Assembly: GCA_002359655.1 (NCBI GenBank)
Contig: DENL01000013.1
Coordinates: 1-46,449, forward strand
Length of the DNA: 46,449 nucleotides
Source of the DNA: Rickettsiales bacterium UBA2645
GTDB lineage: Bacteria > Pseudomonadota > Alphaproteobacteria > Rickettsiales > UBA1997
Reading direction: 5' to 3'
The notes beneath the pieces are model-generated. The model did no database searches. It worked only from the letters and a program-made list of their open reading frames with translations, and was not told the DNA's origin. Below, piece by piece: positions 7,365 to 15,775 of the stretch. Made by a program: the position numbers and the translations under genes. How positions within the stretch are numbered: position 1 is the stretch's first letter; every line of letters starts with the position of its first letter.

Positions 7365-8489
7365 TTAATAGTTGTAAACATAACTAACCATAAAACCAAT
7401 CAAAGAAGCTGAGTGATTGCTTTCTTTGATATTGGCGCGACTTAAATCAATTGATAGGTTATTAGCAAATTTATAGCCGGCAGAGATTTGAGTTTGATGA
7501 TCTCGAATATTAGTATCTCTTTGGTTTTGACTGATGTTGCGATAAATTTTTGAAACACTTGCTGTCCAACCGCTGTACTTTGCGATCAAAGCAAGAGTTG
7601 TATAAGTAGCATTTCTACCTTTCTCACCCATAAAATTATCGATTTTAGAAACTTCTGCAAAAGGAATTATGGAAGTATTATAGCCTAATTTATATAAATA
7701 TTCTGTACCAACAACATAGCCAGTTTCTCTTGATCTAACTGTTATTGCATCACCTTGGCTTACTCCCAAACTTCTGTAACCCAAATTATAAAACCAATTA
7801 TCATAACCCAGAAATTTTTCGCCTTGCATACTGACTGTGTAAGAAGACAAGGCACCAGTATTGCCAGCCAAACCATCATTAGGACTTTCTTTATTACGAC
7901 CATTAATCGAACCACTTAAACCAGTTGTATCATTGAAAAATGTATTCAAGGAAATTTCAGCACCTTCAAGAAGTGCGGTAACTCCGCCACCTATTTTTTC
8001 TCTGATCTCGTAATCTTTGGTAATGTCGGTGCTAAACACGCCAATTCTTTTGTTATTTTTGTAAGCAGTTCCAAAACTTGGATCAAATTTACCAAAGAAA
8101 AATTTCGTATCTTCATCCTCATATTGTGCTTTCAACTCTTCAACCAAAAGGCCTGTATTTAAAGGATCAAAGCCACGATTACTTGACAAAAATGTTCTGG
8201 TTCTTTCTGGATTAATTGGATCACGAGTGGTGTAAACATCAGAAGGATTTAGTTTCCACAAAGTTTTCGCCGACCAATTTTTACTAAAGTTCAAAGAAAA
8301 TTGCGGTTCAATATTCACGTAAGCGTTATTTGGAGAGATTCTGCTTGCATTAGTATTGGGAACTCGATCAGCCTTAAATTGAAATAAAGTTTGACCAGAA
8401 ATATTTGGGAATTGCTGACTTTGTGCTGCTTGAGTTGAAGTTGAAAGCATAACAAAAACTGACGCGAAAAGTATAAAATATTTTTTCAT
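7365..8489 (-). CDS. outer-membrane beta-barrel (porin-like) protein
   Basis: 374 residues. Signal peptide MKKYFILFASVFVMLSTSTQA with cleavage near AQAA. The mature part is a run of alternating polar/hydrophobic strands (for example FFFGKFDPSFGTAYKNNKR, WFYNLGYRSLGVS, TLALIAKYSGWTASVSKIY, ISAGYKFANNLSIDLSRA) and ends in an aromatic terminal strand, VSYVYNY, as expected for BAM-inserted porins. No exact porin family is recognised. It sits 58 nt downstream of the histidine kinase gene in the same direction, and could be co-transcribed with it or have its own promoter. Confidence 0.7.
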   Translation of the reverse strand: MKKYFILFASVFVMLSTSTQAAQSQQFPNISGQTLFQFKADRVPNTNASRISPNNAYVNIEPQFSLNFSKNWSAKTLWKLNPSDVYTTRDPINPERTRTFLSSNRGFDPLNTGLLVEELKAQYEDEDTKFFFGKFDPSFGTAYKNNKRIGVFSTDITKDYEIREKIGGGVTALLEGAEISLNTFFNDTTGLSGSINGRNKESPNDGLAGNTGALSSYTVSMQGEKFLGYDNWFYNLGYRSLGVSQGDAITVRSRETGYVVGTEYLYKLGYNTSIIPFAEVSKIDNFMGEKGRNATYTTLALIAKYSGWTASVSKIYRNISQNQRDTNIRDHQTQISAGYKFANNLSIDLSRANIKESNHSASLIGFMVSYVYNY

Positions 8490-8547
8490 TATTTTGTAAG
8501 TAATTCAAATTAGCGAAGCTCTTTAAAGCTTTATTTGGCTAGCGTTC

Positions 8548-10422
8548 TTAAGATTTTGATAGTACAACGGTAACGGATGTTCCAACATTTATTTCACTCT
8601 CAATTAAAAGTGAGCCGCCGTGTAATTCAATAAAATACTTGGTTAAATATAAACCAATTCCTGTACCCGCAACTGACAATGTATTTTTAGCGCGAAAGAA
8701 TTTTTGTCCAATTTGTGATAGATCTTCTTTAGGAATTCCAATCCCCTGATCAACAACTCTGATCAAAACTCTTGTCTCACTAGTTTTTGACAGAATTTTT
8801 ACCGTAGAATTATTTTTAGAATATTTAATAGCGTTGGAAATAATATTAGTAAGTGAGTGATCAAGCAGCTTCTGATCGCCGTTAAATTCTGTTGGCAGAT
8901 CTTCAATTCTGGTCATTACTGTGATATTTTTTTGCAGCGCTAAGTTAGAATTTTTCTCAATAATATCGTTAACAAAATTATTTAGATCAAAAATTTGTTT
9001 TTCGACTTTAATGCTGTTTTCATCATTTTCCATTCTAGCTAAATTTAGCGTGCTGTGAATCAAACCATTCATTCTTTGAATACCGCTTTTGATGCGATCA
9101 AGAGATTTATCAAAAGATTCATCTTTTATTGCTAATGACTTTATTTTTCTTGCCAGCAATTCTCTGGTGCTGTCGATAATTTGCAGCGGCGTTTTAAACT
9201 CGTGCGAAACCAGAGCAACAAATTCACTTTGCATTTTGCGCATGTTTTTTTCTTTCTTCAGCGCTTCTTTTAGTTGTTTGGTTTTTTCTAATAATTCATG
9301 GTTTGAAATCATTACTCTTTCAACTGAATAAGAGCGATCAATAGCAATTGAAAACTGATCAGCCACCGTTTCTAGCAAATCGATTTCTTCAACCAACCAA
9401 CTTCTTTTTTCTGACTGATGGATATATATTCCACCGTTTATGGTACTGTTGAAAGAGGTGGTAATACTGATTTGGGAGGCAATAGAGTATTTTTCACAAA
9501 TTTGATGAATTGGAGAAAAATTAACATCATTCATCACATCTTCAGCAATAATCAGCGAACTTTTTTTATTTTTATCGCCAACTTTTTTATAAAAGAAATT
9601 CTGAAAATTGATGTAATCAGTTAACATTTTCAGACTTTCAGGATCAGCGTTGTCTTGAAACATTTTCACAGAATCACCGCCGCGATACTCAACAACAAAA
9701 TTAGTGCTGCCTTTTTGATAATCATGCAGCAAACATCTATCAACCTTTAAATGCTGACACAGCATTTTAGAAATTTCATAAGCAATTTGACGAATTGATA
9801 AATCAGAAACAATTAAATAGCCGACTTCGCGAAGCAATCTCTCGTTGCGCAGAGCTCTTTCTAAATTTTTCAACAAAACTACATTTGATTTTTCTGGATT
9901 TTGTTCAACGAAGTTCAAATCAAATTCTTCAAAAGAAAAAATCGCATAAGATGCTGATTTTAAAATCGATAAATCTTCTTTTAATTCTGGCTGCAAAACT
10001 TCTTTTTTGATTGGCAAAAAAGTGATTTTGAATTTGATTTTTTTTATCTCTTCTTTGTGATTTTCTAAACTTACAATTACAGAGCTTTCGTGAAAATCTT
10101 TTACCGCTTTCACCAAACGAATATACTCGATTTGATCTTCCGAAGAATAATCAAAATCAAGATTGTTAAACAAAAAATCATAACTTTTTCCAAGCAGATT
10201 AGATTCGCTAATGCCAAAAATTTCGTAAAATTTTTGGTTAGCATAAACGATGGAAAGATAGTTAGGATTATTTTCTTTGGTCCTGCAAATGAAGGCAGCT
10301 TGTTGATTGTTTTTGATTTTATTTTTTAGGCTTTCATCAAGAGCTTCTATTACCTGATCAATTTTTTCTCCATCTCGAATTATGCTTGGCGGATTATCTT
10401 GATAATTTATTTGCTTTGACAT
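8548..10422 (-). CDS. orphan hybrid-less sensor histidine kinase (PAS-GAF-HisKA-HATPase)
   Basis: 624 residues, no transmembrane segment, so a soluble sensor. A PAS-like domain spans about 40-140 (NYLSIVYANQKFYEIFGIS), a GAF domain about 195-365 (Cys and His rich), then a helical linker (370-400) and HisKA with phospho-acceptor His407 in LVSHEFKTPLQ. The HATPase domain has N box SNAIKYSKN, G1 VDQGIGIP and G2 GTGIGLYLTKYF. No response regulator is adjacent, so its partner must be elsewhere. The porin-like gene follows in the same direction. The ligand is unknown; the GAF domain could bind a small molecule or tetrapyrrole. Confidence 0.9.
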   Translation of the reverse strand: MSKQINYQDNPPSIIRDGEKIDQVIEALDESLKNKIKNNQQAAFICRTKENNPNYLSIVYANQKFYEIFGISESNLLGKSYDFLFNNLDFDYSSEDQIEYIRLVKAVKDFHESSVIVSLENHKEEIKKIKFKITFLPIKKEVLQPELKEDLSILKSASYAIFSFEEFDLNFVEQNPEKSNVVLLKNLERALRNERLLREVGYLIVSDLSIRQIAYEISKMLCQHLKVDRCLLHDYQKGSTNFVVEYRGGDSVKMFQDNADPESLKMLTDYINFQNFFYKKVGDKNKKSSLIIAEDVMNDVNFSPIHQICEKYSIASQISITTSFNSTINGGIYIHQSEKRSWLVEEIDLLETVADQFSIAIDRSYSVERVMISNHELLEKTKQLKEALKKEKNMRKMQSEFVALVSHEFKTPLQIIDSTRELLARKIKSLAIKDESFDKSLDRIKSGIQRMNGLIHSTLNLARMENDENSIKVEKQIFDLNNFVNDIIEKNSNLALQKNITVMTRIEDLPTEFNGDQKLLDHSLTNIISNAIKYSKNNSTVKILSKTSETRVLIRVVDQGIGIPKEDLSQIGQKFFRAKNTLSVAGTGIGLYLTKYFIELHGGSLLIESEINVGTSVTVVLSKS

Positions 10423-10540
10423 GGATTTTTTTACAAAAAAGGTGAAATAAATCGCTATTAAGCAATCACAGCTCTCAATTAATCAAGATTTTCATACAGC
10501 AAAAACTTTCTTATTGCTTGGTGATTCAAGACTTTTTTAA

Positions 10541-13090
10541 TTATTTTTTCTTTGAAAATCTTCCCCTTCTTTTTCCACCACCCGCCGCTTTTTTTTCAGC
10601 AACTGATGCGATAACATCAACTGCGCGGTTTAAACCGATTTCTAAAATATTGTCTTCTTTGACCGAAGAAAAAACTTTATTGTGTAATAAATAAGGGCCA
10701 AAAGGTCCAATATTGGCAACGATTTTCAGTCCCGTTTCTGGGTGAACTCCAACTTCTCTTGGCAGCGATAAAAGATCAGTTGCTGATTTTAAATCGATCG
10801 TGTTTGGATCAAGATTTTTTGGAATTGAAATACGTTTTGGTTTTTTTTCTTTAGCTTTTTTGGCTGGCTTTTTCGCCGCTTTTTTAGTTGTTTCTTTAGC
10901 AGTTTTTTTTGATTTTTTGGCTGGCTTTTCTTCTTCTTTCTCTTCTTTAACTTCAGCAGCAATTTCGCTACCAATCAATTCTAAATAAGGACCGTAAGGA
11001 CCAATTTTAACCATAACTTCAAATCCGGTTTTTGGATCTTTTCCTAAACTTCTTGGATCAAACGAAGCTTTTCTTCCGCCCTCTTCTGAATCGTCGCCAT
11101 CTTTTTCAAAAAGCTGCATGGTGTGTTTACAATCAGGATAATTTGAACAACCGACGAAGGCGCCAAATTTTCCAAGACGAAGTCCTAACTTTCCTTTACC
11201 GCAGGTTGGACAAGAGTCTTTTAATTGACCTTTTTCATCGCGACCAAAAATGTGATCGCCAACTTTTTGGTTCAGAATTTCTAAAACTTCTGGAAATGGT
11301 TTTTCGCTGACTTCAGAGATATTGCCGTTAAAATCTTTCCAGAATTTTTTTAAAAAAACTTTCCAATTCATTTTACCATTGGAAATGATGTCGAGCTCGT
11401 CTTCTAAACCTGCGGTGTAATCGAATTCAACATATTTGGCGAAAAACTCTTTCAAAAACGTTGTCACGATTCTGCCGCGCTCTTCAGGAAAAAATCTTTT
11501 TTTATCCAACTTGACGTAACCGCGATCTTGCAGAACCGAAATAATTGCTGCATAAGTTGAAGGACGACCAATGCCGAGCTCCTCCATTTTTTTTACCAAG
11601 CTAGCTTCAGAATATCTTGGCGGCGGTTCAGTAAAATGTTGTTGCGGTTTTACTTCAATCAAGCCGAGATTTTCTTTTTCTTCTAGCTCAGGCAGATTTT
11701 GTTTTGACTCATCTTCTTCGCTTTCATTGTCGTCGCGATCTTCGCGATAAACTTTGTAGAAACCATCAAATCTAACAGTTGATCCAGTTGCACGCGCTTT
11801 GGCATATGCACCCCCCATCGTCGCGCTACGCGACGACTCGTTCCCCCCTAAATAGGGTGGAACATGACTTTCCATAGCTACAATCTCGGCGACAACTTGA
11901 TCAAAAACAACATCAGACATTTGTGAAGCCAACATCCTTTTCCAAATCAAATCATAAAGCGCGAATTGCGCGTCGTCTAAATATTTTTTAACTTTGTCAG
12001 GAGAAAGTGAAAAATCGGTCGGACGAATTGCTTCATGTGCTTCTTGGGCATTTTTAACTTTGCTTTTGAAAAGATTTGGCGCTGCAGGCAAATAATCTTT
12101 GCCATAAAGTGAATTGATTTTTTCACGAACTGCGGTGATTGCTTCTGGAGTTGTATCGACTGAGTCGGTTCTCATATAGGTAATCAAGCCTTGCGCTGCA
12201 CCTTCAATTTCAACACCTTCGTAAAGTTTTTGCGCCACCATCATTGTCATTTTAGCAGAAAATCCAAGCTTGCGTGCCGCTTCTTGTTGTAGAGATGAAG
12301 TTGTAAATGGCGGATTTGAGCGGCGTTTAGCTTGTTTTTTAGTAACCGATAAAACTTGATATTGTTTTGACTGTAAAAGTTTTTTGATGTCGCCAGCTTG
12401 ATCACTATTAACAATTGAAAATCTTTCTAACTTTTTTCCTTGCAGCTCGGTCACACTTGCTTGAAATTCAGCGTTTTTAGCATTTTTCAAATCAAGCTTG
12501 ATATCCCAATATTCTTCACTCTTAAAAGCATCGATTTCATCTTCACGATCGCAAATCAAGCGCAGAGCTACTGATTGAACGCGTCCTGCTGATTTACTTC
12601 CCGGAAGTTTACGCCATAAAACTGGCGAAAGCGTAAAACCAACCAGATAATCTAAAGCACGGCGAGCTTGCTGTGCATTGACCAGATCCATGTCGATTTC
12701 GCGCGGTTTTTTAATTGCTTCCAAAATTGAATTTTTGGTAATGGCGTTAAACACAACGCGCTCAACTTTTGTTGCTACTTTGATGGCTTTTTTAGCTTTT
12801 AAAACTTCTAAAATATGCCAAGCGATTGATTCACCTTCGCGATCAGGATCGGGCGCTAAAATCAACTTGCCACAGCTCTTGGCACGATCGATAATTTCTT
12901 TAACATGTTTTGTAGACTTTGCTGAAACTTGATAATGCATAGCAAAATCATTGTTTGGTTCAACTGATCCATCTTTGCTTGGCAAATCACGAATATGACC
13001 AAAAGAAGCTAAGACTTCGTAGTCTTTACCCAAATATTTACCAATAGTTTTGGCTTTGGCGGGAGATTCTACGATCAAAAGATTTTTCAT
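10541..13090 (-). CDS. topA: DNA topoisomerase I
   Basis: 849 residues. The Toprim domain (1-125) opens KNLLIVESPAKAKTIGKYLG and contains DPDREGE. The catalytic Tyr is in LITYMRTDSV. A four-Cys zinc motif (CPTCGKGKLGLRLGKFGAFVG then CSNYPDCKH) is followed by two C-terminal repeats (K.G.YGPYL / NIGPFGPYL) separated by a Lys/Ala-rich stretch of about 45 residues. The enzyme relaxes negative supercoils. Residues about 411-430 (VPPYLGGNESSRSATMGGAY) are not part of the family and correspond to an in-frame GC-rich palindromic insertion (see repeat at 11809-11859). Third gene of infA-DUF486-topA, starting 4 nt after the previous stop. Confidence 0.97.
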   Translation of the reverse strand: MKNLLIVESPAKAKTIGKYLGKDYEVLASFGHIRDLPSKDGSVEPNNDFAMHYQVSAKSTKHVKEIIDRAKSCGKLILAPDPDREGESIAWHILEVLKAKKAIKVATKVERVVFNAITKNSILEAIKKPREIDMDLVNAQQARRALDYLVGFTLSPVLWRKLPGSKSAGRVQSVALRLICDREDEIDAFKSEEYWDIKLDLKNAKNAEFQASVTELQGKKLERFSIVNSDQAGDIKKLLQSKQYQVLSVTKKQAKRRSNPPFTTSSLQQEAARKLGFSAKMTMMVAQKLYEGVEIEGAAQGLITYMRTDSVDTTPEAITAVREKINSLYGKDYLPAAPNLFKSKVKNAQEAHEAIRPTDFSLSPDKVKKYLDDAQFALYDLIWKRMLASQMSDVVFDQVVAEIVAMESHVPPYLGGNESSRSATMGGAYAKARATGSTVRFDGFYKVYREDRDDNESEEDESKQNLPELEEKENLGLIEVKPQQHFTEPPPRYSEASLVKKMEELGIGRPSTYAAIISVLQDRGYVKLDKKRFFPEERGRIVTTFLKEFFAKYVEFDYTAGLEDELDIISNGKMNWKVFLKKFWKDFNGNISEVSEKPFPEVLEILNQKVGDHIFGRDEKGQLKDSCPTCGKGKLGLRLGKFGAFVGCSNYPDCKHTMQLFEKDGDDSEEGGRKASFDPRSLGKDPKTGFEVMVKIGPYGPYLELIGSEIAAEVKEEKEEEKPAKKSKKTAKETTKKAAKKPAKKAKEKKPKRISIPKNLDPNTIDLKSATDLLSLPREVGVHPETGLKIVANIGPFGPYLLHNKVFSSVKEDNILEIGLNRAVDVIASVAEKKAAGGGKRRGRFSKKK
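11809..11859. repeat. in-frame palindromic element inside topA
   Basis: A perfect 8-bp hairpin, TCGTCGCG-CTA-CGCGACGA (11818-11836), is flanked by an outer CACCC (11809-11813) / GGGTG (11855-11859) pair and a CCCTAAATAGGG palindrome (11846-11857). The segment is far more GC-rich than the surrounding gene. It is read in frame by topA and adds about 17-20 residues just before the conserved FDGFYKVY strand. The style matches rickettsial palindromic elements, which insert in frame into protein genes, though this exact sequence is not one I can name. Confidence 0.65.
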
Positions 13091-13093
13091 CTG

Positions 13094-13420
13094 CTATTCT
13101 TTAAATATTAAAAACACCGCGGCGATAATAAGTGCAAAGCCTGCGATGTGATTCCATTTCAATTTCTCGCCTAAATAGAAAACTGAAAAAAAACCAAAAA
13201 TTGTAAGGGTAATAACTTCTTGAATTGTTTTGAGCTCAGCGGCACTAAACTTGCCATAACCAACTCTGTTTGCTGGAACTTGCAAAGCATATTCTGGTAA
13301 AGCAATCAACCAACTAATTAAAATGACTTGCCACAAAGCCACTTCACGAAATTTTAAATGACCATACCAAGCGAAAGTCATAAAAATATTAGAAAGTGTA
13401 AGCAAAATTATTGTGTACAT
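13094..13420 (-). CDS. DUF486 family small membrane protein
   Basis: 108 residues with four predicted TM helices, beginning MYTIILLTLSNIFMTFAWYGH. The sequence pattern (FAWYGHLKF, WLIALPEYALQVPANRVGYG, LKTIQEVITL, LGEKLKWNHIAGFALI) is that of the DUF486 family, which has a drug/metabolite-transporter-like fold of four helices. Function is not established. It sits 4 nt upstream of topA and 8 nt downstream of infA, so all three are very probably one operon. Confidence 0.85.
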   Translation of the reverse strand: MYTIILLTLSNIFMTFAWYGHLKFREVALWQVILISWLIALPEYALQVPANRVGYGKFSAAELKTIQEVITLTIFGFFSVFYLGEKLKWNHIAGFALIIAAVFLIFKE

Positions 13421-13428
13421 TTTTACGA

Positions 13429-13647
13429 TTAAACGTTTCTGCGAACAATACGACCTTTGGTTAAATCATAAGTAGTCATTTCAACTTCAACTTTGTCACC
13501 TTTTAAAACACGAATTTTATTTTTTCTGATTTTACCTGAAGCGTGAGCGATGATGTTGTGACCATTTTCCAACTCAACACGGAAAATAGTATTTGGCATA
13601 ACTTCGGTGACAATTCCGTTCATTGTCAGTAGGTCTTCTTTTGGCAT
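13429..13647 (-). CDS. infA: translation initiation factor IF-1
   Basis: 72 residues from the ATG at 13647, the exact usual IF-1 length. The OB-fold sequence MPKEDLLTMNGIVTEVMPNT, FRVELENGHNIIAHASGKIRK and LKGDKVEVEMT..DLTKGRIV.R is diagnostic. IF-1 occupies the ribosomal A site during initiation. The frame stays open 11 codons upstream to an ATG at 13680, but that extension is not part of IF-1. First gene of infA-DUF486-topA. The RNA/peptide locus at 13717-13989 lies directly upstream on the same strand. Confidence 0.95.
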   Translation of the reverse strand: MPKEDLLTMNGIVTEVMPNTIFRVELENGHNIIAHASGKIRKNKIRVLKGDKVEVEMTTYDLTKGRIVRRNV

Positions 13648-13716
13648 TTTAGTTTTATTGATTAATGAAAAACGATACAAAGAGGGGCGGCAAACTATTT
13701 CGCCAAAAAGTAAAAT

Positions 13717-13818
13717 TCAAGCCGCGTGAGGGATTGTGATAGATTTGGGATTTTTTGCAAAGGTTGCAACTGAACTTTGTTCAAGATAGCCAAGAAGAGC
13801 TAATAAAATTTCGAGCAT
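13717..13818 (-). CDS. 33-residue hydrophobic peptide ORF behind a sequestered ribosome site
   Basis: ATG at 13818-13816, stop TGA at 13719-13717. The peptide begins MLEILLALLGYLEQSS and ends ITIPHAA: a short hydrophobic N-terminal helix and a basic tail, the profile of a small membrane-active or leader peptide. A perfect-spacing Shine-Dalgarno GGGAG (13830-13826) lies 7 nt upstream, but it forms one arm of the terminator-like hairpin at 13826-13853, so translation should be off unless the hairpin opens. It lies between the structured RNA and infA on the same strand. No homolog is recognised; it could also be a non-translated stretch. Confidence 0.45.
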   Translation of the reverse strand: MLEILLALLGYLEQSSVATFAKNPKSITIPHAA

Positions 13819-13853
13819 AAAAAAACTCCCTTAAAAAAACTTTTAAAGGAGTT
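13819..13853 (-). terminator. terminator-like hairpin that also masks a Shine-Dalgarno
   Basis: On the minus strand AACTCC-TTTAAAAG, a T-rich loop and TTAAGGGAGTT are followed by a run of T to the ATG at 13818. It works as an intrinsic terminator for the upstream structured RNA. The downstream arm contains GGGAG, the ribosome site of the 33-residue peptide, so the same hairpin could control both transcription and translation. Confidence 0.7.
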
Positions 13854-13872
13854 AAAGAATTCTAATTGAAAG

Positions 13873-13954
13873 TGTCGGGAGCCACCACCACGCAAACCCG
13901 GCGTGTGTAGCCATATTCCTCGTGAGAGTCTTGTATTCTGGTACACTCCCGACA
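13873..13954 (-). ncRNA. structured RNA, resembles phage C4 antisense RNA
   Basis: About 82 nt closed by a 9-bp stem, CTCCCGACA (13946-13954 plus strand) with TGTCGGGAG (13873-13881). Inside are a GTGTACC/GGCTACAC stem with a small CTC-ac-GAG hairpin, and a CACGC-CGGGTTT-GCGTG hairpin: a three-way junction. The GGGAGTGTACCAGAAT, CACGAG, ATGGCTACAC and GGTGGCTCCC blocks recall the C4 antisense RNA family (phages P1/P7 and related prophages) from memory; a covariance search is needed to confirm. A promoter candidate sits just upstream and a terminator-like hairpin about 20 nt downstream, so it could be a discrete small RNA of about 135 nt. Confidence 0.5.
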
Positions 13955-13958
13955 GAGA

Positions 13959-13989
13959 AGAATATTTCTGATAAGATTTTTTTTGGCAA
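13959..13989 (-). promoter_or_regulatory. promoter candidate for the structured RNA
   Basis: On the minus strand TTGCCA (13989-13984) and TATTCT (13964-13959), spacer 19 nt, or AATATT (13966-13961) with an ideal 17-nt spacer. The predicted start would fall at about 13955-13951, exactly at the first base of the closing stem of the structured RNA, which supports a dedicated transcript. Confidence 0.5.
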
Positions 13990-14016
13990 GAGTTTTTTTT
14001 AATGTTTTAAAAAAAA

Positions 14017-14901
14017 TTAACGTACTCCCAAAATATGACAAATCGCAGTTGTCATTTCTGCACGATTTAAAGTATAAAAATGAAAATCATTAACTCCAGC
14101 ATCGTGTAAAATTCTACACATTTCGACCGCTACAACTCCAGCAATTATTTGTCTTGTATCTTGCTTTTCATCAAGACCGGTAAAAATTTCATCCATCCAA
14201 TTTGGAATTTTAGCGCCGCACATTTTAGCGAAATGTTTAGTTTGTTTAACATTACTAACTGGCAAAATTCCCGGAACAATTGACACATTAATACCGCGCT
14301 TGTGACATTTTTCGACAAAGGAAAAATAAACATCAGTATCAAAAAAAAACTGAGTAATAATACGAGTTGCTCCTTCGTCCACTTTACGTTTTAAATTATC
14401 AATATCTTCATCAAAGCTTTTAGCTTCGGGGTGCTTTTCGGGATAGCCAGCGACAGAAATTTCAAAGTCAGCAATTTTTTTAATTCCCGCCACCAATTCA
14501 TTAGCATGTTGATAGCCGTCTGAGCGAAGCTGATAATTCGGACTTGACGCTGGCATATCGCCACGTAATGCCACAATGTGACGCACTCCCATTTCCCAAT
14601 AGTTACGAAGTATCTCGTGAATTTCGTCTTTTGATGCCGCAATACAAGTTAAGTGTGAAGCTGGTTTTAAATCCGTGTCGTCAATAATACGTTTGATAGT
14701 GTGATGAGTTCTCTCGCGAGTTGATCCACCAGCGCCATAAGTTACAGAAACAAAGCTTGGTTGTAGATTTTTTAAACTAGAAACTGCTTCCCATAATTTA
14801 ACTTCCATCTCGTCAGTTTTTGGCGGGAAAAATTCAAACGAAACATTAATCTCACGCTTATTTAAAATGACTTCTTCTAGTTTATTTGTGTAAATTTTCA
14901 T
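14017..14901 (-). CDS. metF: 5,10-methylenetetrahydrofolate reductase
   Basis: About 294 residues from ATG 14901 (a TTG immediately before it is in frame but unnecessary). The TIM-barrel flavoprotein signature is complete: VSFEFFPPKTDEME, PSFVSVTYGAGGSTRERT, HIVALRGDMP, SVAGYPEKHPEA, ITQFFFDTDVYF, VPGILPVSN and FHFYTLNRAE. It reduces methylene-THF to methyl-THF for methionine synthesis. It starts 3 nt after the stop of the glycosyltransferase gene on the same strand, so the two are probably co-transcribed. Downstream is the structured-RNA locus with its own promoter candidate. Confidence 0.95.
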   Translation of the reverse strand: MKIYTNKLEEVILNKREINVSFEFFPPKTDEMEVKLWEAVSSLKNLQPSFVSVTYGAGGSTRERTHHTIKRIIDDTDLKPASHLTCIAASKDEIHEILRNYWEMGVRHIVALRGDMPASSPNYQLRSDGYQHANELVAGIKKIADFEISVAGYPEKHPEAKSFDEDIDNLKRKVDEGATRIITQFFFDTDVYFSFVEKCHKRGINVSIVPGILPVSNVKQTKHFAKMCGAKIPNWMDEIFTGLDEKQDTRQIIAGVVAVEMCRILHDAGVNDFHFYTLNRAEMTTAICHILGVR

Positions 14902-14904
14902 CAA

Positions 14905-15693
14905 TTAGATCTCTTTTAAAATTTGCTGAAATTTAGAAAAATTTCTTACGATTAATTTTTTACCACGCCATAAAACTCTAAGCTTAGCAAACACATCTTT
15001 AGAATATTTTAGCTGCACTAAAACTGTTTCCAATCTTTGCCTTATGCTATTTGCTGAAGAAATATTTTCGCCAGTATTTACGTTAAAAACTGCTGTAATA
15101 TCCACTGGATAAAAAGCATATTTTTTGCCATCAGATTTTTTTGTTGAAGCCAGAGCCATGTTTAGTTCGTAATCCATCGAGTAGCGATTTTTTTCATTGA
15201 ATTTAAAAGTCTCGAAAATTTCACGACGATAATAAAAAGATTCTCCCGAAGCGATCGGACAATATTTAATCAAATTTCTAACACTGATATTAATTGCCGC
15301 ACTATTGCTAAAACCATTATCCCCGCCAATGCTGTAATTATTAAAATAAATCACATCAAAGCTTGGATTAACTTCAAAATAATACTGTGCTTTGGCAAAA
15401 AAATCTTTGTGCAAAAAATCATCGGCTCCCAAAAAACCAACTAAATTTCCAGAAATATGTTTTAAAGCGATGTTGCGTGCGTGAGAAATTCCCGAATCTT
15501 TTTCTTTAATCCAGCGTATTAACTGCGGAAATTTTTCTTGATAATTGGTAATAATTTTGTGAGTTCCATCAGTTGAGATATCGTCAACAATTAGCAACTC
15601 TTTTTCTTCATAATCTTGAGCTAAAAAAGAATCTATTGCCTTAGACAAATATTTAGCAGCGTTAAAAGAGGTGATAATGACCGAAATTTTCAT
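14905..15693 (-). CDS. family 2 glycosyltransferase
   Basis: 262 residues, GT-A fold. It opens MKISVIITSFNAAKYLSKAI, has LLIVDDISTDGT and the metal-binding-type motif GFLGADD (DXD-like), and YRREIFETFKFNEK further on. Such enzymes move a sugar from a nucleotide donor onto an envelope acceptor; the substrate cannot be told. No membrane segment. It lies immediately upstream of metF and divergent from ilvE. No other polysaccharide genes are next to it, so it is an isolated transferase. Confidence 0.85.
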   Translation of the reverse strand: MKISVIITSFNAAKYLSKAIDSFLAQDYEEKELLIVDDISTDGTHKIITNYQEKFPQLIRWIKEKDSGISHARNIALKHISGNLVGFLGADDFLHKDFFAKAQYYFEVNPSFDVIYFNNYSIGGDNGFSNSAAINISVRNLIKYCPIASGESFYYRREIFETFKFNEKNRYSMDYELNMALASTKKSDGKKYAFYPVDITAVFNVNTGENISSANSIRQRLETVLVQLKYSKDVFAKLRVLWRGKKLIVRNFSKFQQILKEI

Positions 15694-15775
15694 GAAAAAT
15701 TTGTAGAAAGTTTGAGAAGGACATCTCTATATTGAATCACCTATCTCACTTCTTCAATTATAAAAATCAAAAAAT

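Noticed and set aside
10423..10540. Possible terminator after topA using AAGCAAT / ATTGCTT
   Set aside because: The arms are short and the loop is about 70 nt; no clear T-run, so not supported.
10789..10988. Lys-rich minus-frame ORF and its plus-strand antisense ORF within topA
   Set aside because: Both are other-frame readings of the Lys/Ala-rich TopA tail.
13648..13680. 11-residue N-terminal extension of IF-1
   Set aside because: IF-1 is 72 residues in nearly all bacteria and MPKEDLL.. is its standard start.
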